NCBI GenBank assembly: GCA_964573295.1
Contig: CAZNJE010000008.1
Location: 1-64,000 of the forward strand
Length of the DNA: 64,000 nt
Reading direction: 5' to 3'
Origin: CAYQJL01 sp964573295
Lineage (GTDB): Bacteria; Eisenbacteria; RBG-16-71-46; CAIMUX01; WJJG01
A program made the translations under genes and the position numbers. Below, one piece after another: positions 16,280-25,382 of this stretch. Within the stretch, counting starts at the first letter, position 1. Each line of letters begins with the position of its first letter. The notes under the pieces were generated by a model. The model had not been told where the DNA came from. It saw only the letters and a program-made list of their open reading frames with translations, and ran no database searches.

Positions 16280-17394
16280 ATACGTGCCAGCGCGTCGGTG
16301 AGCTGGTCGAGTAGGGCTTGTTCGTACAGCTCCCCGGTCATCTCGCGCCACACCGTCCGGCCGATCGCCTCGAACTCGGTCACCCGATTCGGATCGGGGG
16401 GCACGCGCTCGATGTTGCGCTCGGCGACCACCTCGATCGACTCGAGGTTCTGCTCTCGCGTAGCGATCTGCAAACGGCCGAACACGTCGTCAGCGATACG
16501 GTGCACCGTCGCGGTCTCCTGCGCCGTGAGTTCATCGAAGGAACGCTTGCTCACCACCACCGCGCCCATGGCATGCGTAATGGGGAGATCGGTCATGTAA
16601 CTCAAACGCGTGAACCACTGCAAGGAAAGACAGCCGTAAGGGGTCGTGTAGACGGTGTTGATGATCCCGGTCTGCAGGCTGGTCAGCACGTCGGTGACAT
16701 TGAGCGGCACCGGGGAAACCCCGCAGGCCTCGATGAGGGATTGCGCCAGCGGGTCGCCCTCCCACAACCACATCTTCATCTGCCGCAGGTCCTCGGGTGA
16801 GCGGACCGGCTCCTGGCTGAACAGGTAGACGAACCCGACATCGGCCCAACCGAGCAAGACGAAGCCCTTCTCCATGAGACGGCGTTCGAAGAGCGGGTCG
16901 AGCTCGTCGCGCACGCGGTCGATCTCCTCCGGCGACCGGAACATGAACGGCAGCTCCATGATCCGTAGCGAGGATTCGATCTCTCCGAGGCCGACGCCGG
17001 TCAGGCCCGCGCCGTGGATCTGCCCGCTGCGCATCTTCCGTAGCACGTCGAGGTCGCTGCCCTGGGTACCGCCCGGATAGAACTTGAAGCCCACCACCCC
17101 ACCGGTTTCCTCCTGCACGCGATCGTTCATCTCGTGCATGAGCTTCATCCAGGTCGAGCCCTCGGGCGCGATCGTGGCAATCTTGATCAGCTTCTTGGGG
17201 CGCCGGCGCCGGGCCGCGGGATCCTGTTCGCCGGGCAGTCGAACCAGCCCATCGGCGACCAAGAGGGCCGCCACCGACAACAGAATGACCCCGAACCGCC
17301 ACCACCAGCGCGGTCCGCGCCGCGCCGGCCCCTGGGTCAGGCCGCGTCCCGGAAGCCGGTCCATGTGGCGTAGCCTTTGCGTGTCATGTTTCAC
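16273..17394 (-). CDS. dctP: TRAP transporter substrate-binding protein DctP
   Basis: A 373-residue periplasmic DctP-type binding protein. The GTG start at 17394 is supported by GGAGGTG four bases upstream. A single hydrophobic segment (WRFGVILLSVAALLVADGLV) serves as export signal or anchor. The mature part begins IKIATIAPEGSTWMKLMHEM and has the family FYPGGTQGSDLDVLRKMRSG block, LRQMKMWLWEGDPLAQS, and TSLQTGIINTVYTTPYG. The Arg that usually binds the substrate carboxylate in LR.MKMR is replaced here by Leu-Trp (KMWLWEG), which may mean an atypical ligand, as in TatT-linked TRAP systems. Confidence 0.9.
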   Translation of the reverse strand: MKHDTQRLRHMDRLPGRGLTQGPARRGPRWWWRFGVILLSVAALLVADGLVRLPGEQDPAARRRRPKKLIKIATIAPEGSTWMKLMHEMNDRVQEETGGVVGFKFYPGGTQGSDLDVLRKMRSGQIHGAGLTGVGLGEIESSLRIMELPFMFRSPEEIDRVRDELDPLFERRLMEKGFVLLGWADVGFVYLFSQEPVRSPEDLRQMKMWLWEGDPLAQSLIEACGVSPVPLNVTDVLTSLQTGIINTVYTTPYGCLSLQWFTRLSYMTDLPITHAMGAVVVSKRSFDELTAQETATVHRIADDVFGRLQIATREQNLESIEVVAERNIERVPPDPNRVTEFEAIGRTVWREMTGELYEQALLDQLTDALARMR

Positions 17395-17419
17395 CCGACA
17401 CCTCCACGGATCGGATGCC

Positions 17420-17526
17420 GACCGTCCCTGGCACCCTGAGACCTATCACCACCGGGAGACCCGGTACCACCCTGAGACCTATCGTCCGTCACCGGGAGAC
17501 CTGGTACCACCCGGAGATCTATCACT
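17420..17526. repeat. Imperfect tandem repeat between tatT and dctP
   Basis: Units built on caccctgagacctatc and caccgggagacc alternate about three times with a period near 40 bases in the tatT-dctP spacer. Confidence 0.7.
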
Positions 17527-17583
17527 ACTAACACTCGACCGCGGGGGGGATTTCCCCAAGTTTCCGTGCAAAGCCACACACTG

Positions 17584-18501
17584 CTAAAAGAAGTAGTCCT
17601 GATCCTCGAGCAGTGTCGCAGCCTCTTCCTGGGCGATGCGGTTGACCAGTCGGGCCTCGGGAAAGAGGTCCTTGGGAGCGGACAGCACATCCTCCAACGC
17701 CGTGACGAACGCCCTCTGGTCCAGCGCCGCCACGCAGTAGTACCGGGCGTAGAGGACTCGGTGATAGAGGAATCGTCCGCCCGTGACACCGAAGGCCGCC
17801 TCGAACAGCCGCTGTGAGGTCTCGAGGTCCCCGCCCAACATCGGCGGCGTCTTGGCCAGCATGATCGCCTTGAGCACGTAGGGCATACCGTGGAAGTACT
17901 CGGGCGCCATCGCGATGGCCGCGTCGGCCAGCACGTGGGCATAGGGCAGATCGGCCAGAATCGCCGGCTCGTCCATGTGGGCCAGGATGTGCGGGGCCAG
18001 ACAGGCCGCCGTCCACATGAGCAAGGGGGAAAGATCCTCGGGCCGGCGTTTGGCCAGCTCGGCCGCCAGGGCGTCGGGCCCGGTGTCCCAGGCCGCCGCG
18101 AACCAGTCTCGCCGCATCAGAAACCGCCGGCCCAGGTCCCAACCCTCACGGTAGAGACGAGCGGCTCGGGCCGGATCCTTCTCCTCCACGAAGATCATCG
18201 CGTAGGATCCGTAGAGCTGGACGGCCCCCGTCCAAAGCTCCACTCGGTCCGGAGCCGAGCGGCACAGGCCGCGCAGCAGAAGGAGCTGGCCGGGGATGGC
18301 CTCGCGGGCGGTATCGATGTCGCGGGAGCAGTAGGCCTCGGCGAGTGAGGCCTCCATGATCGGCACCATGCTGCCGGTGGCGAGGCGCTGCACGGAGCAT
18401 CCGTGACCCAGCACCAGGAGGCCGGCGACGCCCACCAGCTGAACGAACCACCGCATCTTTCGTGCAAGACCGTTCCCGAAGATACCGAAGATGCCTCTCA
18501 T
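17584..18501 (-). CDS. TatT-type TRAP-associated TPR lipoprotein
   Basis: A 305-residue protein of the TRAP transporter TatT component family. The N-terminus (RWFVQLVGVAGLLVLGHGC) is a lipoprotein signal. The body is alpha-helical with degenerate TPRs (YGSYAMIFVEEKDPARAARLYREG; LADAAIAMAPEYFHGMPYVLKAIMLAK), matching the fold known for TatT (Tp0956) of Treponema pallidum, a trimer that binds the DctP partner. It is the first gene of the TRAP operon, followed by dctP, dctQ and dctM, so this is a TPAT transporter. The known family suggests hydrophobic or atypical ligands. Confidence 0.85.
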   Translation of the reverse strand: MRGIFGIFGNGLARKMRWFVQLVGVAGLLVLGHGCSVQRLATGSMVPIMEASLAEAYCSRDIDTAREAIPGQLLLLRGLCRSAPDRVELWTGAVQLYGSYAMIFVEEKDPARAARLYREGWDLGRRFLMRRDWFAAAWDTGPDALAAELAKRRPEDLSPLLMWTAACLAPHILAHMDEPAILADLPYAHVLADAAIAMAPEYFHGMPYVLKAIMLAKTPPMLGGDLETSQRLFEAAFGVTGGRFLYHRVLYARYYCVAALDQRAFVTALEDVLSAPKDLFPEARLVNRIAQEEAATLLEDQDYFF

Positions 18502-18811
18502 CCTTGCGAGCCTCCTGGCAACCTCTTTCCGGGCGCGTGCAAGAAGCCCTCACGGGCAGCCGTCCCAAGCTGGCGCGACTGTAGGTGAGGAGGGCGGCTC
18601 TGTCAAATGGCCGCCGATTCGGCAATTCCTTGCTTCCGGCCAATGAGGTAACATGGCTTCGAGAGGTGCCGGGTCAAGGTCAAGACAGTCGGCCGCTTCG
18701 GCAGTATGTCCGGCGGGCGGCCAGCGTGGCCAAAATGCCCACCGTGGCCAAGGTGGCCAGGTTGGCCAGGCTGGCCAGGCTGGTCGTGGAGCGCACTTGG
18801 AGGGAACGCCG
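18502..18811. other. Divergent spacer with GGCCAGGCT repeats
   Basis: About 310 bases between the divergent TRAP operon and the GT-C-like gene. At 18721-18786 a 9-base unit (tggccaggc/tggccaagg) repeats about six times, ending just before the ribosome-binding site of the plus-strand gene. No clear -35/-10 pair was recognised. Confidence 0.5.
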
Positions 18812-20449
18812 ATGGGCGGGAACAAGCGCCATCCGCGACCGCAATCCCGGGCCCCGGTGGCCGCCTCGGCCATCGTTCTGCTCGTCTTGCTGGCGCTGAC
18901 CCTCGTCCTGGGGCTGCATCAGACCGAAGGGCACCTCACCTATGCCCTGGATGACGCCTACATCCACCTGGCCATGGCCAAGAACCTCGCCGAGCATGGG
19001 ATGTGGGGCGTCAACCGGCAGGAGTTCTCCTCCACCTCCTCGGCGCCCTTGTGGACCGCCCTGCTGGGAGTCGCCTTCCTGTTGGCCGGCCCGCGCGCAA
19101 TCGTACCGCTTCTGCTCAACATCGCGTTCAGTCTGGCCCTGATTCTTCTGGCCAACCGTCTGCTGGTGCGCGAGAGCAACCTCGCTCCCCGGTCGCGCGC
19201 CCTCGTCCTGGCGGCGCTGGTTCTCTTCGTCCCGGTCGTCCCGATGATCGCGACGGGCCAGGAACACCTGCTCCACCTGCTCTTGATCGTATTGTTCCTG
19301 ATCGGCCTGGGCCGGCTGCTGGCCCCGCCGTCCCGTGGCCTCGGCCGGCTACCGCTGGAGCTGTGGATCGCGACGCCGGCGCTCGGGCTGGTGCGTTACG
19401 AGAGCTTGCTCCTGGTGGGCGTCACCGTTCTGATCTTGGCCCTGCGGCGCCGCTGGACGGAAGGGGCCATCCTGGCCGGGCTCGGGTTCCTCCCGCCGCT
19501 CGCCTTCGGCCTCTGGTCCGTAGCCAACGGCGGATATTTCTTCCCCAACCCGGTGCTCCTCAAGGCCAACCTGCCTGTGGGTGACTCCGGCGCCCTCCTG
19601 AAAACGGCCACCGGCTATGTGGCCTTGCGCCGACTGTTCATCAACGCCCACCTGCTGGTGCCCCTATTGCTGGCATTGGGGCTGCTGACCGCGCTCGCCG
19701 CGCGGGGCGCGAACATCGCCACGCAACCAGTGCGCCGGCCGCTTCCGGGCACGGCGCTGATGCTGTTCGCGGCGACGACCCTGCTGCATCTGACGCTGGC
19801 GGACGTCGGCTGGTTCCACCGTTACGAGGCCTACCTTGTGGGGCTGGGCATCCTTGCGATCGCCCTCGGTCTGGGAAGCGCCATCGATGCGGCCCGCGAG
19901 GTGGTCGACAGATTCGTTCAGCACGGAGGGGCCCGGGTGGCCCTGATCCTCACGCTGCTCTTCTCGGCCGCCCCACTCGCCGATCGCGCCGCTCGCGCCA
20001 CCCTCGAGACCCCTCGGGCAATGCGCAACATCTACGAGCAGCAGATTCAGGTCGCGCGATTCCTGCGCGATCACTGCGGCGACCGCTCGGTGGCAATGAA
20101 TGACATTGGAGCGGCATCCTTCCTGGCCGACATTCGCTGCGTCGACCTGATGGGGCTTGCCAACCAGCGCATCGCCGGCCGAATCCGCACGAGAACCTAC
20201 GGTCCGGGAGCGCTCGAGCTGATCTTGCGTGAAGAAGGCGTGTCGGTCGCCGTCCTCTACGAGAACTGGATCCGCGTCCCCGCCGAGTGGACCCGGCTGG
20301 CTCGCTGGCGCATCGAGGGCAATGTGGTCACCGGCGGCGACACGGTGGCCTTCTTCGCCCTCGCCGCCCATGATGCCCCCGACCTCGACGACGGCCTTCG
20401 CCGATTCCGATCGCGCTTGCCGGCGCGGGTCCTGGTCGCCACGCCGTAG
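18812..20449 (+). CDS. GT-C-like polytopic membrane protein
   Basis: A 545-residue multispanning membrane protein. The ATG at 18812 is preferred since GGAGGG lies eight bases upstream; the longer open frame would add a repeat-derived Gly/Gln-rich segment. After the first TM comes LTYALDDAYIHLAMAKNLAE, the acidic DDAYI motif typical of GT-C glycosyltransferases (mannosyl/arabinosyl type) in the first extracytoplasmic loop, followed by a GVNRQEFSSTSSAPLW segment and around ten further TMs. The C-terminal soluble part (IGAASFLADIRCVDLMGLANQRI) resembles the end of bacterial DUF-type GT-C proteins. Probable lipid-linked sugar donor; acceptor unknown. Confidence 0.7.
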   Translation: MGGNKRHPRPQSRAPVAASAIVLLVLLALTLVLGLHQTEGHLTYALDDAYIHLAMAKNLAEHGMWGVNRQEFSSTSSAPLWTALLGVAFLLAGPRAIVPLLLNIAFSLALILLANRLLVRESNLAPRSRALVLAALVLFVPVVPMIATGQEHLLHLLLIVLFLIGLGRLLAPPSRGLGRLPLELWIATPALGLVRYESLLLVGVTVLILALRRRWTEGAILAGLGFLPPLAFGLWSVANGGYFFPNPVLLKANLPVGDSGALLKTATGYVALRRLFINAHLLVPLLLALGLLTALAARGANIATQPVRRPLPGTALMLFAATTLLHLTLADVGWFHRYEAYLVGLGILAIALGLGSAIDAAREVVDRFVQHGGARVALILTLLFSAAPLADRAARATLETPRAMRNIYEQQIQVARFLRDHCGDRSVAMNDIGAASFLADIRCVDLMGLANQRIAGRIRTRTYGPGALELILREEGVSVAVLYENWIRVPAEWTRLARWRIEGNVVTGGDTVAFFALAAHDAPDLDDGLRRFRSRLPARVLVATP

Positions 20450-20452
20450 ACG

Positions 20453-20475
20453 CCGGCCGCCTCTGATGCGGCCGG
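20453..20475 (+). other. Hairpin after the GT-C-like gene
   Basis: CCGGCCGC-CTCTGAT-GCGGCCGG, a perfect 8-bp stem starting three bases after the stop. There is no T run, so it is a weak candidate terminator or a transcript-stabilising hairpin. Confidence 0.5.
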
Positions 20476-20511
20476 TGCCGGGAACCCGCCCCGCGAAGCC
20501 GTGTCCAATAT

Positions 20512-20577
20512 CTAGGTCAGGCGGAGGTTTGGGCGGGGTTGTGCCCCTTGACCTAGGGACTCCCTTCCACCTATAAT
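20512..20577 (+). promoter_or_regulatory. Sigma70-like promoter with overlapping inverted repeat
   Basis: TTGACC (20548-20553) is 18 bases from a perfect TATAAT (20572-20577); transcription would begin near 20584, giving a leader of about 70 bases to the ABC ATPase gene. The arms CTAGGTCA (20512-20519) and TGACCTAG (20549-20556) form a perfect 8-bp inverted repeat whose right half covers the -35 element, so a repressor or looped operator is possible. Confidence 0.7.
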
Positions 20578-20653
20578 TCGCGCCTGATTCTCCTAAGTTC
20601 AATCATTTATATAGGTTCAAGGCAGGAACGTCACTGGATCAAGGGGAACGCTC

Positions 20654-21595
20654 ATGATCGAAGTCCGCAATCTGACGAAACGTTTCGGACCTACCGTCGC
20701 CCTGAACAACATCTCTTTCGATGTCGCTTCGGGCGAGGTGCTGGGGCTCCTGGGACCGAACGGGGCGGGCAAGTCGACGGCGATGCGGATCATCACCTGC
20801 TACATCCCGGCCGACGAAGGCGATGTCACCGTCGATAGGTACAGCGCGCGCGACCAGAGCGTCGATGTTCGCCGCCAGATCGGCTACCTGCCCGAAAGCG
20901 CCCCGCTCTACCAAGACATGGGGGTCATCGACTACCTCGAGTTCATCGGTCGCATCCGCGGCATGAACGGAGATGTGCTCCCGCGCAAGGTCGATGAGAT
21001 GATTGCCGTCTGCGGCCTGGAGCGGATGGCCCACCGCACGATCGGCACCCTCTCGAAGGGATACCGCCAGCGCGTGGGACTCGCCCAGGCCATGATCCAC
21101 GAACCGAAGGTCCTGATCCTCGACGAGCCCACCACCGGCCTCGACCCTAACCAGATCGTCGAGATTCGCGAACTGATCAAGCGCATCGGGCAGAAGAAGA
21201 CGATCATCCTGAGCACCCACATCCTCCCCGAGGTCGAGACCACCTGCTCACGCGTCCTCATTATCAATGAGGGCCGGATCGTCGCGAGCGGCACACCGGC
21301 CGAGTTGGCCGGCCAATCCGAAGGCGAGCAGCGGATCATGCTCACGATCAAGGCAGCCGCCAGTGAGGTCGAACCGGCGCTTCGCGACAGCGGCCTGGCG
21401 AGTGACCTGCGGCTGGTCGGCCAAGACGGGGGCAAGGTCCGCTACGCGGTGGGCACGGCGGCCCAGGATCCGGAAGAGAAGCTCTACCAGCTGGCGGTCG
21501 CGAACGGGTGGATCCTCACCGAGCTCAAGCGCGAGACGAAGAGCTTGGAGCAGGTCTTCACACAGCTGACGACCCGTGAACCCGTCTCGTCCTGA
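20654..21595 (+). CDS. ABC transporter ATPase, GldA-like
   Basis: A 313-residue ABC ATPase. Walker A GPNGAGKST is at residues 34-42, the signature is LSKGYRQRVGLAQA, Walker B VLILDEPTTGLDP, and the switch His is in LSTHILPEVE. The C-terminal 80 residues form an accessory domain. The sequence and the following permease, auxiliary and DUF4340 genes match the GldA/GldF/GldG cluster of Bacteroidetes and its wider relatives. GGATCAAGGGGAACGCTC precedes the ATG. In gliding Bacteroidetes these genes were linked to motility, but the cluster is common in non-gliders, where its substrate is unknown. Confidence 0.9.
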   Translation: MIEVRNLTKRFGPTVALNNISFDVASGEVLGLLGPNGAGKSTAMRIITCYIPADEGDVTVDRYSARDQSVDVRRQIGYLPESAPLYQDMGVIDYLEFIGRIRGMNGDVLPRKVDEMIAVCGLERMAHRTIGTLSKGYRQRVGLAQAMIHEPKVLILDEPTTGLDPNQIVEIRELIKRIGQKKTIILSTHILPEVETTCSRVLIINEGRIVASGTPAELAGQSEGEQRIMLTIKAAASEVEPALRDSGLASDLRLVGQDGGKVRYAVGTAAQDPEEKLYQLAVANGWILTELKRETKSLEQVFTQLTTREPVSS

Positions 21596-21684
21596 GACAC
21601 ACGTTTGCACATCGAAAGGCGGCCGGCCGCGTCGAGGCGATCGAGACAAGCCGGTCCAAACGAGGCCAACGGAGGAAGGAAGGG

Positions 21685-22407
21685 ATGAGAAACGCGCTGA
21701 CCATTGCGGGCAAGGAGTTCCGCAGCTACTTCAACTCCACCATCGCCTACATCTTCCTGGTGGTGTTCCTGGTGCTCAATTCGGTGCTCTTCTTCGAGCT
21801 GCAGAAGTTCTTCGTGATCGGGCAGGCCACGCTGCGCGACTTCTTCGGCCTGGCGCCGATCCTCCTCCTGTTCTTCATCCCCGCGATCTCGATGCGGATG
21901 TGGGCCGAGGAACGTAAGATGGGCACGCTCGAGACCCTGATGACGCTGCCCGTGCGCGACTGGGAAGTGGTCGTAGGGAAGTTCTTGGCCGGGTTCTTCT
22001 TCTACCTGGTCGCCCTGGTCCTTACCTTCCCGCTGCCCTTGATCGTGAACGCCTTGGGGTCGCCCGACTCGGGGGCCATCTTCTGCGGGTACCTGGGGCT
22101 GCTCTTCCTGGGCGGCTCCTACTTGGCGATCGGTCTGTGGATGTCGAGCCTCACCGAGAATCAGATCGTGGCCTTCATCGGCGCCTTCGTTCTCTGCTTG
22201 GTCTTCTTCATCATCGGCGTCGACCTGGTCCTGACCTCGATGCCGCGTGAGCTGGTGCCCTTCTTCAAGGGCCTGTCGCTGGGCAGTCACTTCAGTTCGA
22301 TGGAACGTGGCGTGATCGATTCGCGCGATCTGATCTATTATCTCTCGATGATTGGGTTCTTCCTGTTCCTCAACGTGCGCTCGGTGGAAAGCCGCCGCGG
22401 GCAGTAG
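21685..22407 (+). CDS. ABC-2 type permease, GldF-like
   Basis: A 240-residue six-TM ABC-2 permease. It begins MRNALTIAGKEFRSYFNSTI and contains IPAISMRMWAEERKMGTLET followed by LMTLPVRDWEVVVGKFLAGF, the standard ABC-2/GldF block, then four more helices and SMERGVIDSRDLIYYLSM near the end. GGAGGAAGGAAGG precedes the ATG. It forms the membrane channel of the transporter with the ATPase 89 bases upstream. Confidence 0.9.
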   Translation: MRNALTIAGKEFRSYFNSTIAYIFLVVFLVLNSVLFFELQKFFVIGQATLRDFFGLAPILLLFFIPAISMRMWAEERKMGTLETLMTLPVRDWEVVVGKFLAGFFFYLVALVLTFPLPLIVNALGSPDSGAIFCGYLGLLFLGGSYLAIGLWMSSLTENQIVAFIGAFVLCLVFFIIGVDLVLTSMPRELVPFFKGLSLGSHFSSMERGVIDSRDLIYYLSMIGFFLFLNVRSVESRRGQ

Positions 22408-22478
22408 TGGACCTATCGACGGCGAGAGTGCGCACGGGAGCCTTGAGGCCACTTGAGGCCAAAGGAGGAGAGTACGAA

Positions 22479-24350
22479 ATGGCAAGCCGGATGGGAAAGG
22501 GCGGCGCCGCGGCGGGCATGGCCATCGGCGTGGTGTTGGTGGCGGCGATCCTGGTGCTGGTCAATGTCATCGCGCAGGGCAACTTCCTGCGCCTGGACTT
22601 GACCGAGGGCAAAGAGTTCACCGTCTCCGACGCGACGAAGGACATCCTGAGAGACCTGGATGACCTGGTCACGATCACCGTCTACATATCCGAGGAGTTG
22701 CCCATGCAGCTCTCGACCTTGAGGCAGCAGATCTCCGACCTGCTCGACGAGTACCGCAATTACGGCCGCGGCCGGATTCAGGTCGACTTCGTCGACCCGT
22801 CCAGCGACCCGGAGATCGAACAGCGCATGCGCAGCCTGGGCATCCCGCAGATCACTGCCCAGACGCTGGAGCGCGACCAGTTCCAGTCGGTCAATATCTA
22901 CTTGGGAATGCGGATCAGCTACCTGGACAAGCAGGAAGTGATCCCGGTCGTGCAGGATACCTACACGCTCGAATACGACCTGACCTCGGCAATCCTCAAG
23001 GTCGCCAGCGACCGCACCTACAAGGTGGGCGTCTTGACCGGCCCCACGCAGCACGATTTGAACACCGAGCTTACGGGCCTGAAGGAACTGCTGCAGAATC
23101 AGTTCACCGTGGTGCCGGTGGATCTGGGAGACGGCGAGCGCGAGGTACCCCCGGATACCGACCTGTTGATCGTTCCCGGCCCCCGCGACGTCCCGGATCG
23201 TGTGGAGTACCAGATCGACCAGTACCTGATGGGCGGCGGCAAGATCATATTCATGATGGATGCGATCGAGCTGGCCGCCGGCGGCGGCCTGCAGGCCACC
23301 CCCATCCAATCGGGGATCGAGGATCTGCTGGCCCACTACGGCGTGCGGGTCCAGAACGCACTGGTCCTGGACCGGACCGCCAACGCCACCGCTTCCTTCT
23401 CGAGCGGCTACGTGCGCTACCAGCTCCCCTACCCCTACTGGGTGAAGGCGGTGCCGGACCTTCTGAACGCCGAACATCCGATCACCAACCGCCTGGAGTC
23501 GGTGGTTCTGCCCTGGACGGCTTCGCTCGAGCTGGACGTCGAGATCGCGCCGGGCGACCCGCTGGGGCACATCGAGGAGTTGGCCGAGCAGCAACGGGAG
23601 GCGCAGCGGGAGTTCGCCCGGCAACTGGGCATGGAGATCGAGGAAGAAGGCGACGGGGCTGGCGACGAAGCCGCCACCGTCGACGGCGAGGGCGACTCGG
23701 GCGAGAATGCCATGCCCGACGCCGAGCTCTACGCCCACGTCCTGGCGCGGACCTCGCCCAGCTCGTGGACGGTCAGCGGATTCTACGACCTCAATCCGCA
23801 GCAGCAGTTCGTTCCGGCCGGTGGTGAGGTGTCTTCGAAGATCACGGTCGCGGCGCTGACCGGCACCTTCTCGAGCTACTACAACGAGGCACCGGTGCCA
23901 GGCGCCGAGGGCGAGGACGCCCCTGCTGACGGGGACACCGGCGAGGGCGCCGAGGGTGAGCTGTCGGTCGCGCCTAGCGCAGATACCGGCGCGGGCCGCC
24001 CTGACGGCGAGAACCCGCCCACCTTGCTCTCGAGCCCCGACACCCAGGTCATCGTCATCGGTAACGCGCTCTTCGCCACCGATCAGTTCCTGGGCCAGTT
24101 CGGCGCCAACTCGCTCTTCCTGCAAAATGCGGTGGACTACCTGACGCTGGGTGATCAGCTCATCACCATCCGCTCGCGCGGCGCGACCGACCGGCCGCTC
24201 GCGCAGATCTCCAACACGACCAAGTCGACGATCAAGCTGCTGGGCATCCTGGGCACCCCGGCCCTGGTGATTCTGCTGGGCTTGATCCGCTTCGGCATGC
24301 GGCGCCGCAAGATGGCCGCGCGGGAGATTGCCCGCGCCCAGCGCGGCTAG
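22479..24350 (+). CDS. GldG-like ABC auxiliary protein
   Basis: A 623-residue membrane-anchored protein of the GldG / ABC_transp_aux type. The ATG at 22479 is chosen because AAAGGAGGAG ends eight bases before it; an overlapping GTG at 22407 lacks this. There is an N-terminal TM (GVVLVAAILVLVNVIAQGN), the characteristic RLDLTEGKEFTVSDATKDIL block, a large periplasmic domain with FVDPSSDPEIEQRM and LLIVPGPRDVPDRVEYQID, and a C-terminal TM (LLGILGTPALVILLGLIRFG) followed by a basic tail. Acidic low-complexity linkers lie at about residues 390-415 and 475-510. The stop lies in a 10-base repeat. Confidence 0.88.
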   Translation: MASRMGKGGAAAGMAIGVVLVAAILVLVNVIAQGNFLRLDLTEGKEFTVSDATKDILRDLDDLVTITVYISEELPMQLSTLRQQISDLLDEYRNYGRGRIQVDFVDPSSDPEIEQRMRSLGIPQITAQTLERDQFQSVNIYLGMRISYLDKQEVIPVVQDTYTLEYDLTSAILKVASDRTYKVGVLTGPTQHDLNTELTGLKELLQNQFTVVPVDLGDGEREVPPDTDLLIVPGPRDVPDRVEYQIDQYLMGGGKIIFMMDAIELAAGGGLQATPIQSGIEDLLAHYGVRVQNALVLDRTANATASFSSGYVRYQLPYPYWVKAVPDLLNAEHPITNRLESVVLPWTASLELDVEIAPGDPLGHIEELAEQQREAQREFARQLGMEIEEEGDGAGDEAATVDGEGDSGENAMPDAELYAHVLARTSPSSWTVSGFYDLNPQQQFVPAGGEVSSKITVAALTGTFSSYYNEAPVPGAEGEDAPADGDTGEGAEGELSVAPSADTGAGRPDGENPPTLLSSPDTQVIVIGNALFATDQFLGQFGANSLFLQNAVDYLTLGDQLITIRSRGATDRPLAQISNTTKSTIKLLGILGTPALVILLGLIRFGMRRRKMAAREIARAQRG

Positions 24351-24375
24351 GGGTGGCTAGGTGTGGCTAGGGGTT
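24342..24375. repeat. 10-bp repeat around the gldG-like stop
   Basis: Three copies of ggctaggggt/ggctaggtgt; the first includes the TAG stop codon (24348-24350). Confidence 0.7.
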
Positions 24376-24422
24376 GATTCGCGCGGGAGGGCCCCGCGCA
24401 TCCGAGGGAGGTCAATAGTCTG

Positions 24423-25382
24423 ATGCGAGTACGGACCATGCTCATCCTGGCGGTCATCGCCGCCCTGCTGCTCGTGATCGCCGTCCTTTCGAATCGCAGC
24501 GAACGGGCGGGCGAACGCCTCGAGTCGGGAGAGATCTTCCCGGGACTCACGGCCGGTGCAGTCGGCGAGATCTTCTTGGCCACCGAGACCGACACCGCCC
24601 GCCTGGCCAGAGAGGCCGGCCAGTGGCGGGTCGTCACCGAGGGCGACTACCCGGCCGACACGCTGGCGGTGGGGCGGATGCTCGACAAGGTCGGGCTGCT
24701 TGACCGGCGATACCTGCACTCGACCAACCCGGAGATGCAGGCCACGTTTGAAGTGGCTGAGGGGATGGGAACCGAGGTCAAACTCTCGGGTCCCTCGGGC
24801 GAGATGCTGGCGCACTTCATCGTGGGCAAGAACGGTCCCGATTTCCGCAGCCAGTTCATCCGGCCGGCCGAGTCGAACAAGGTCTTCCGCATTCCCGACT
24901 ACCTGCGCAGCGCCTTCGACGCCGGCCGCTCGACCTGGCGCGACAAGACGATCTTCGCCTTCGACCGCGAGAAGGTGCGCTCGATCCATCTGCGCCCGGC
25001 CGAAGGAGAGCCCCTGCAGATTCAGAGGACAGGCGAGGACAGTTACGTCTTCCTGCCCGACAGCGGTGCGGTCAAGGCCTCGGCCATCGAGTCGACGATG
25101 CTCACGCTCTCGCGGCTGAACGCCGACACCTTCCCCGACTCGCTTCCTTCGCTGGCCGATGCCGGCCTCGACCCGCCGATGCAGGAGGTCGAGGTGAAGC
25201 TCGACGACGGCGCCGTCTACGCCCTGGAGATCGGCGCGCTCAACGACGCCGAGACCCGCCACTACGTGAAGAGAGCCGGCGACGACACCCTTTTCCTGCT
25301 GAGCAAGGGCCGGGTGAATGGGATCCTGCCAGACCGCGAGAAGCTGGCGGAAGAACCACCCGAGGAGCCGGCTGAGGAATAG
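24423..25382 (+). CDS. DUF4340-family protein of the Gld-type ABC operon
   Basis: A 319-residue protein with one N-terminal TM (MLILAVIAALLLVIAVLSN) and DUF4340 repeats: EIFLATETDTARLAREAGQW, VTEGDYPADTLAVGRMLDKV and a later copy around IRSIHLRPAEGEPLQIQR. DUF4340 genes usually follow GldG-like genes, as here (72-base gap), and the protein is probably the outermost auxiliary part of the transporter complex. Its role is unknown. The C-terminal PEEPAEE sequence comes from a 12-base repeat that continues beyond the stop codon. Confidence 0.85.
   Translation: MRVRTMLILAVIAALLLVIAVLSNRSERAGERLESGEIFPGLTAGAVGEIFLATETDTARLAREAGQWRVVTEGDYPADTLAVGRMLDKVGLLDRRYLHSTNPEMQATFEVAEGMGTEVKLSGPSGEMLAHFIVGKNGPDFRSQFIRPAESNKVFRIPDYLRSAFDAGRSTWRDKTIFAFDREKVRSIHLRPAEGEPLQIQRTGEDSYVFLPDSGAVKASAIESTMLTLSRLNADTFPDSLPSLADAGLDPPMQEVEVKLDDGAVYALEIGALNDAETRHYVKRAGDDTLFLLSKGRVNGILPDREKLAEEPPEEPAEE

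Noticed and set aside
20453..20475. Classic intrinsic terminator after the GT-C-like gene
   Set aside because: The stem is perfect but no U-tract follows; recorded only as a hairpin.
22413..24125. Minus-strand 570-codon frame opposite the GldG-like gene
   Set aside because: The plus-strand protein has the GldG blocks and a good ribosome site; the other frame has a biased composition.
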